Virus record (IMG/VR): IMGVR_UViG_3300045911_000704 | Location: 1-33,714 of that record | Reading direction: 5' to 3' (one strand) | Length of the DNA: 33,714 bases | Source of the DNA: a virus | Shown here: positions 31,426-33,714 of the stretch, in pieces | Layout: each line of letters begins with the position of its first letter | Position numbering within the stretch: position 1 is the first letter of the stretch | The notes under the pieces: generated by a model | Seen by the model: the letters and a program-made list of their open reading frames with translations, nothing else | Database searches by the model: none | Told to the model about the DNA's origin: nothing | Position numbers and translations under genes: made by a program

Positions 31426-32621
31426 CGAACCTTTCGCATATCGCTTCGCGCGTGTTCAACACGCCGCTGATGATCGACTCGAAGAAACTGGCGGCGATCC
31501 TGTCCGTGCTGGCGCCGCGCTTGGGTCTCGAGCCTCCAGCGGTGGAGGCGGCCTTGCTCACCGAGCAACGGTCGCGGAAGCCCTATGCCGTGACGGACGC
31601 TGGCGTCGCCGTCATCGAAGTCTCGGGCAGCCTGGTCAACCGTTCGTCGGGCATGGACGCGCAATCAGGGCTCACCTCGTATGAGCAGTTGGGCAACGAG
31701 ATTCTCGACGCCGCCACGGATACGCAGGTCCGAGGGATCCTCTTACGCTTCGACAGCTATGGCGGCGAGGCCAACGGCGCCTGGGATGTGGCGAGCCTGA
31801 TCGAGGAGGCCGCACGGGTGAAGCTCGTCTGGGCAGCGGTCGATGACTGGGCCTTGAGCGCGGGGTACCTGCTGGCCTCGGCCACCAACCGCATCTGGAT
31901 CACCCGCACCGGCGGCGTCGGTTCGGTCGGCATCATCGCCATGCACCTCGATCAGAGCGGCTGGGACGCGGCGAACGGCCTCCGCTACACGACCCTCTTT
32001 GCCGGGGACCGCAAGAACGACTTCAACCCGCACGAGCCGCTTTCCGACGGCGCCCGCTCGGTGCTTGTGGCCGAGGTCGACCGGCTCTACAGCATGTTTG
32101 TCGACGCCGTGGCCCGCCGCCGCAGCCTGAGCGCCGCGGACGTGCGCGGAACCGAAGCGGGCATCCTCTACGGCGAAGACAGCGTTGCTCAGGGCTTCGC
32201 CGACCATGTCGGCACGTTCCGCGACGCCCTGGCCGCGATGACCGATTCGTTGTCAAAACCGAAGTTCACGAAAGGAGGCACTCCAGTGTCTGAAGCAACC
32301 CAGGCGGTAACGAGTCCGCCCGTCCCCGATCTTGCCGCCATTGAGGCCGCTGCCCGCGAGCAGGGCTACGCCGAGGCGGCCGAGATCGTCGTGCTGTGCT
32401 CGATCGCCGGCCGGCCCACGTTGGCCAGCGACTTCATCAGCCGCCACCTCTCGGCGCCCGAGGTCCGCAAGGAACTGCTCGCGCTGCGCGCCGAGGCCAA
32501 CCAAGAAGAGATCCGATCCCACGTTCTGCCGGAGGCGAGCACCGCAGCCAAGCAGAACCTCGAGGAAAACCCGGTCGTCAAGGCCTGCATGGCCTTGGCC
32601 AGCCCGAAAGGAGGGAAGTAG
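31422..32621 (+). CDS. S49 capsid-maturation protease with scaffold tail (lambda gpC-like)
   Basis: The 399-residue protein's N-terminal protease domain (about 55-260) belongs to the S49/SppA family: FDSYGGEANGA (110-120) and the serine motif ALSAGYLL, with S146 as probable nucleophile and a lysine near 198 as probable base. The C-terminal third (about 289-399) is helical and charged, like the lambda Nu3 scaffold that is the tail of gpC. A second start inside the gene (GTG 32286, see nested entry) supports this. The order portal-protease-decoration-capsid follows lambda. Confidence 0.93.
   Translation: MTNLSHIASRVFNTPLMIDSKKLAAILSVLAPRLGLEPPAVEAALLTEQRSRKPYAVTDAGVAVIEVSGSLVNRSSGMDAQSGLTSYEQLGNEILDAATDTQVRGILLRFDSYGGEANGAWDVASLIEEAARVKLVWAAVDDWALSAGYLLASATNRIWITRTGGVGSVGIIAMHLDQSGWDAANGLRYTTLFAGDRKNDFNPHEPLSDGARSVLVAEVDRLYSMFVDAVARRRSLSAADVRGTEAGILYGEDSVAQGFADHVGTFRDALAAMTDSLSKPKFTKGGTPVSEATQAVTSPPVPDLAAIEAAAREQGYAEAAEIVVLCSIAGRPTLASDFISRHLSAPEVRKELLALRAEANQEEIRSHVLPEASTAAKQNLEENPVVKACMALASPKGGK
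32286..32621 (+). CDS. Nested in-frame scaffold protein (Nu3-like)
   Basis: Inside the protease gene a strong Shine-Dalgarno AAAGGAGG (32271-32278) is followed by GTG 32286 in the same frame, 7 bases on. It would give a separate 111-residue protein equal to the C-terminal part of the protease protein (VSEATQAVTSPPVPDLAAIE at its start). Lambda makes its Nu3 scaffold from gene C in exactly this way. The sequence supports the start; its use is inferred. Confidence 0.65.
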   Translation: MSEATQAVTSPPVPDLAAIEAAAREQGYAEAAEIVVLCSIAGRPTLASDFISRHLSAPEVRKELLALRAEANQEEIRSHVLPEASTAAKQNLEENPVVKACMALASPKGGK

Positions 32622-32624
32622 CCC

Positions 32625-32999
32625 ATGCCCGTTCAATCGCAATCGAACTACCTCGGCGACTGGCTGAAATTCGAAGAGGACAACCTTTACAGCCGCGACG
32701 AGGTCACCGTCGCGAGCGGCCAGAACCTGGCGACCGGCACCGTAGTCGGCGTCATCACCGCCAGCGGCAAGGTGACGCAACTTGCGCCGGCCGCTTCCGA
32801 CGGCTCCGAGAACGCCGCCGGCGTGCTGCTGAACGCTGTCGACGCGAGCGCCGCCGACAAGCCCGGCGTCATCGTCGCGCGCCACGCCATCTGCTCGGAC
32901 AAAGGTCTCATCTGGCCCGGCTCGATCACCGGCCCGCAGAAGGCGGCCGCCATCAGCCAACTCAAAGCCCTGGGCATTCTCGTCCGGGAAGGAGCCTAA
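32625..32999 (+). CDS. Head decoration protein (lambda gpD family)
   Basis: The 124-residue capsid-stabilising protein follows the protease/scaffold gene by 3 bases, with GGAGGG upstream of the ATG. Features include an N-terminal arm (SQSNYLGDWLKFEEDNLYSR), a beta-rich core (VASGQNLATGTVVGVIT) and a helical C-terminal part (QKAAAISQLKALGILVREGA). It is slightly longer than lambda gpD (110). It binds the three-fold positions of the expanded head in relatives. Confidence 0.9.
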   Translation: MPVQSQSNYLGDWLKFEEDNLYSRDEVTVASGQNLATGTVVGVITASGKVTQLAPAASDGSENAAGVLLNAVDASAADKPGVIVARHAICSDKGLIWPGSITGPQKAAAISQLKALGILVREGA

Positions 33000-33002
33000 C
33001 CC

Positions 33003-33714
33003 ATGCCGATGCTCAATCCATTCGCCACCGATGCCTTCAACATGGTCGCCCTCACGGCGGCCATCAACAAGATCCCCAACACCTACGGGCGCCTCGAGCA
33101 GTTGAACCTGATGCCCGCCACCGGCGTCCGTACGCGCACGGTCATCATCGAGGAGATGAGCGGCGTGCTCAACCTGCTGCCCACCCAGCCCGTCGGCGCG
33201 CCCGGCACCGTGGGCGCCCAGGGTAAGCGCAAAGTCCGCTCGTTCGTCATCCCGCATATCCCGCACGATGACGCCGTGCTGCCCGAGGAAGTCCAGGGCA
33301 TCCGCGCCTTCGGCTCGGAGTCCGAGACCGAGGCGCTTGCCGATCTGCTCGCCCTGAAGCTCCAGAACATGCGCAACAAGCACGCCATCACACTCGAGCA
33401 CCTGCGCATGGGCGCGCTCAAGGGCGTGATCCTCGACGCCGACGGCTCGGTTCTCTACAACCTCTACACCGAGTTCGACATCACCCCTAAGACGGTCAAC
33501 TTCGCGCTGTCAACGGCTTCGACTGAAGTGCTGCTCAAGGTGCTCGAGGTGAAGCGCCACATCGAGGACAACCTCAAGGGCGAGTTCATGACGGGCATCC
33601 TGTGCCTGTGCTCCTCGGCGTTCTATGACGCCTTCACGACGCACGCCAAGGTGAAAGAGGCCTTCCAGTACTACCAGCGCAATCAGCAACTCGGCAACGA
33701 CTACCGCACGGGGT
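33003..33714 (+). CDS. Major capsid protein (lambda gpE family), cut by window end
   Basis: The reading frame opens at ATG 33003 (MPMLNPFATDAFNMVALTAA), 3 bases after the decoration gene, and is still open at the window edge after about 237 codons; lambda gpE has 341. Conserved gpE-type features include the N-arm, RTRTVIIEEMSGVLNLLP, the HIPHDDAVLPEEVQGIRAFG block and CSSAFYDAFTTHAKVKEAF. It forms the hexamers and pentamers of the head. The stop codon lies outside the window. Confidence 0.93.
   Translation, partial: MPMLNPFATDAFNMVALTAAINKIPNTYGRLEQLNLMPATGVRTRTVIIEEMSGVLNLLPTQPVGAPGTVGAQGKRKVRSFVIPHIPHDDAVLPEEVQGIRAFGSESETEALADLLALKLQNMRNKHAITLEHLRMGALKGVILDADGSVLYNLYTEFDITPKTVNFALSTASTEVLLKVLEVKRHIEDNLKGEFMTGILCLCSSAFYDAFTTHAKVKEAFQYYQRNQQLGNDYRTG

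Larger units (their letters stand above)
53..33714. mobile_element. Integrated lambdoid-type prophage, left end (right end outside window)
   Basis: The region runs from a tRNA-Gln with an abutting serine recombinase, through an XRE/ImmA switch, replication genes and DNA methyltransferases, into a head module in lambda order (TerS, TerL, gpW, portal, S49 protease, decoration, major capsid). No host housekeeping gene is seen after the tRNA. The type I restriction operon between integrase and repressor is cargo. The right end, tail genes and attR are not present, so completeness cannot be judged. All structural genes seen here are open, which suggests a recent or functional prophage, but that is inference. 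Confidence 0.9.

Overview
The window is the left end and first two thirds of an integrated, lambdoid-type (siphovirus-like) prophage in a high-GC bacterium. It begins a few dozen bases inside the host chromosome, at a tRNA-Gln(TTG) gene, and runs off the right edge inside the major capsid gene. The host cannot be named from the sequence. GC content and gene style would fit Acidobacteriota, Proteobacteria or a similar high-GC Gram-negative group, but this is a weak guess. The right end of the element (tail, lysis genes, attR) is not in the window.

Layout. (1) 53-1653: tRNA-Gln and a large serine recombinase whose 3' end reads antisense through the tRNA, so the attachment site lies in the tRNA. 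(2) 1781-9558, minus strand: a six-gene defence-type operon. In transcription order it holds a DUF488 protein with a Panacea-like N-terminus, an uncharacterised 269-residue partner, hsdR, hsdS, hsdM and a protein with a HEPN-like C-terminus. Several of its genes overlap by 4 bases. (3) 9707-10909, plus strand: a lysogeny or SOS-type switch of an XRE repressor and an ImmA/IrrE metallopeptidase, with a perfect inverted-repeat operator in the divergent promoter region. (4) 10936-19642: an early or replication module with a DUF5659 protein, small unknowns, a ParB-like protein, a SNF2-type helicase, four conserved unknowns (one with a four-cysteine cluster) and a large primase-helicase. (5) 19642-19885: a short AT-richer stretch packed with ATGACGG iterons and a near-consensus DnaA box, the probable replication origin. 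(6) 19897-21552: TubC_N-like protein, VRR-NUC nuclease, MerR-like regulator and a small phage protein. (7) 21737-25988: two ParB-domain/DNA-methyltransferase fusions interleaved with small unknown and membrane proteins. (8) 26017-27276, minus strand: a four-gene operon with a DUF3489 protein and a small zinc-finger protein. (9) 27349-33714: a lambda-order head module: terminase small and large subunits, gpW, portal, S49 protease with a nested in-frame scaffold start, decoration protein and major capsid protein (cut by the window end).

How it works together. The recombinase integrates the phage at tRNA-Gln. The XRE/ImmA pair probably maintains lysogeny and releases it on damage. The ParB-like protein, helicases, primase and iteron region replicate the genome. 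The methyltransferases modify it, and the head module packages it. The minus-strand hsd operon is cargo that probably protects the lysogen from other phages. Its two flanking unknown modules (DUF488 plus partner upstream, HEPN-like protein downstream) are the best candidates for an undescribed defence system.
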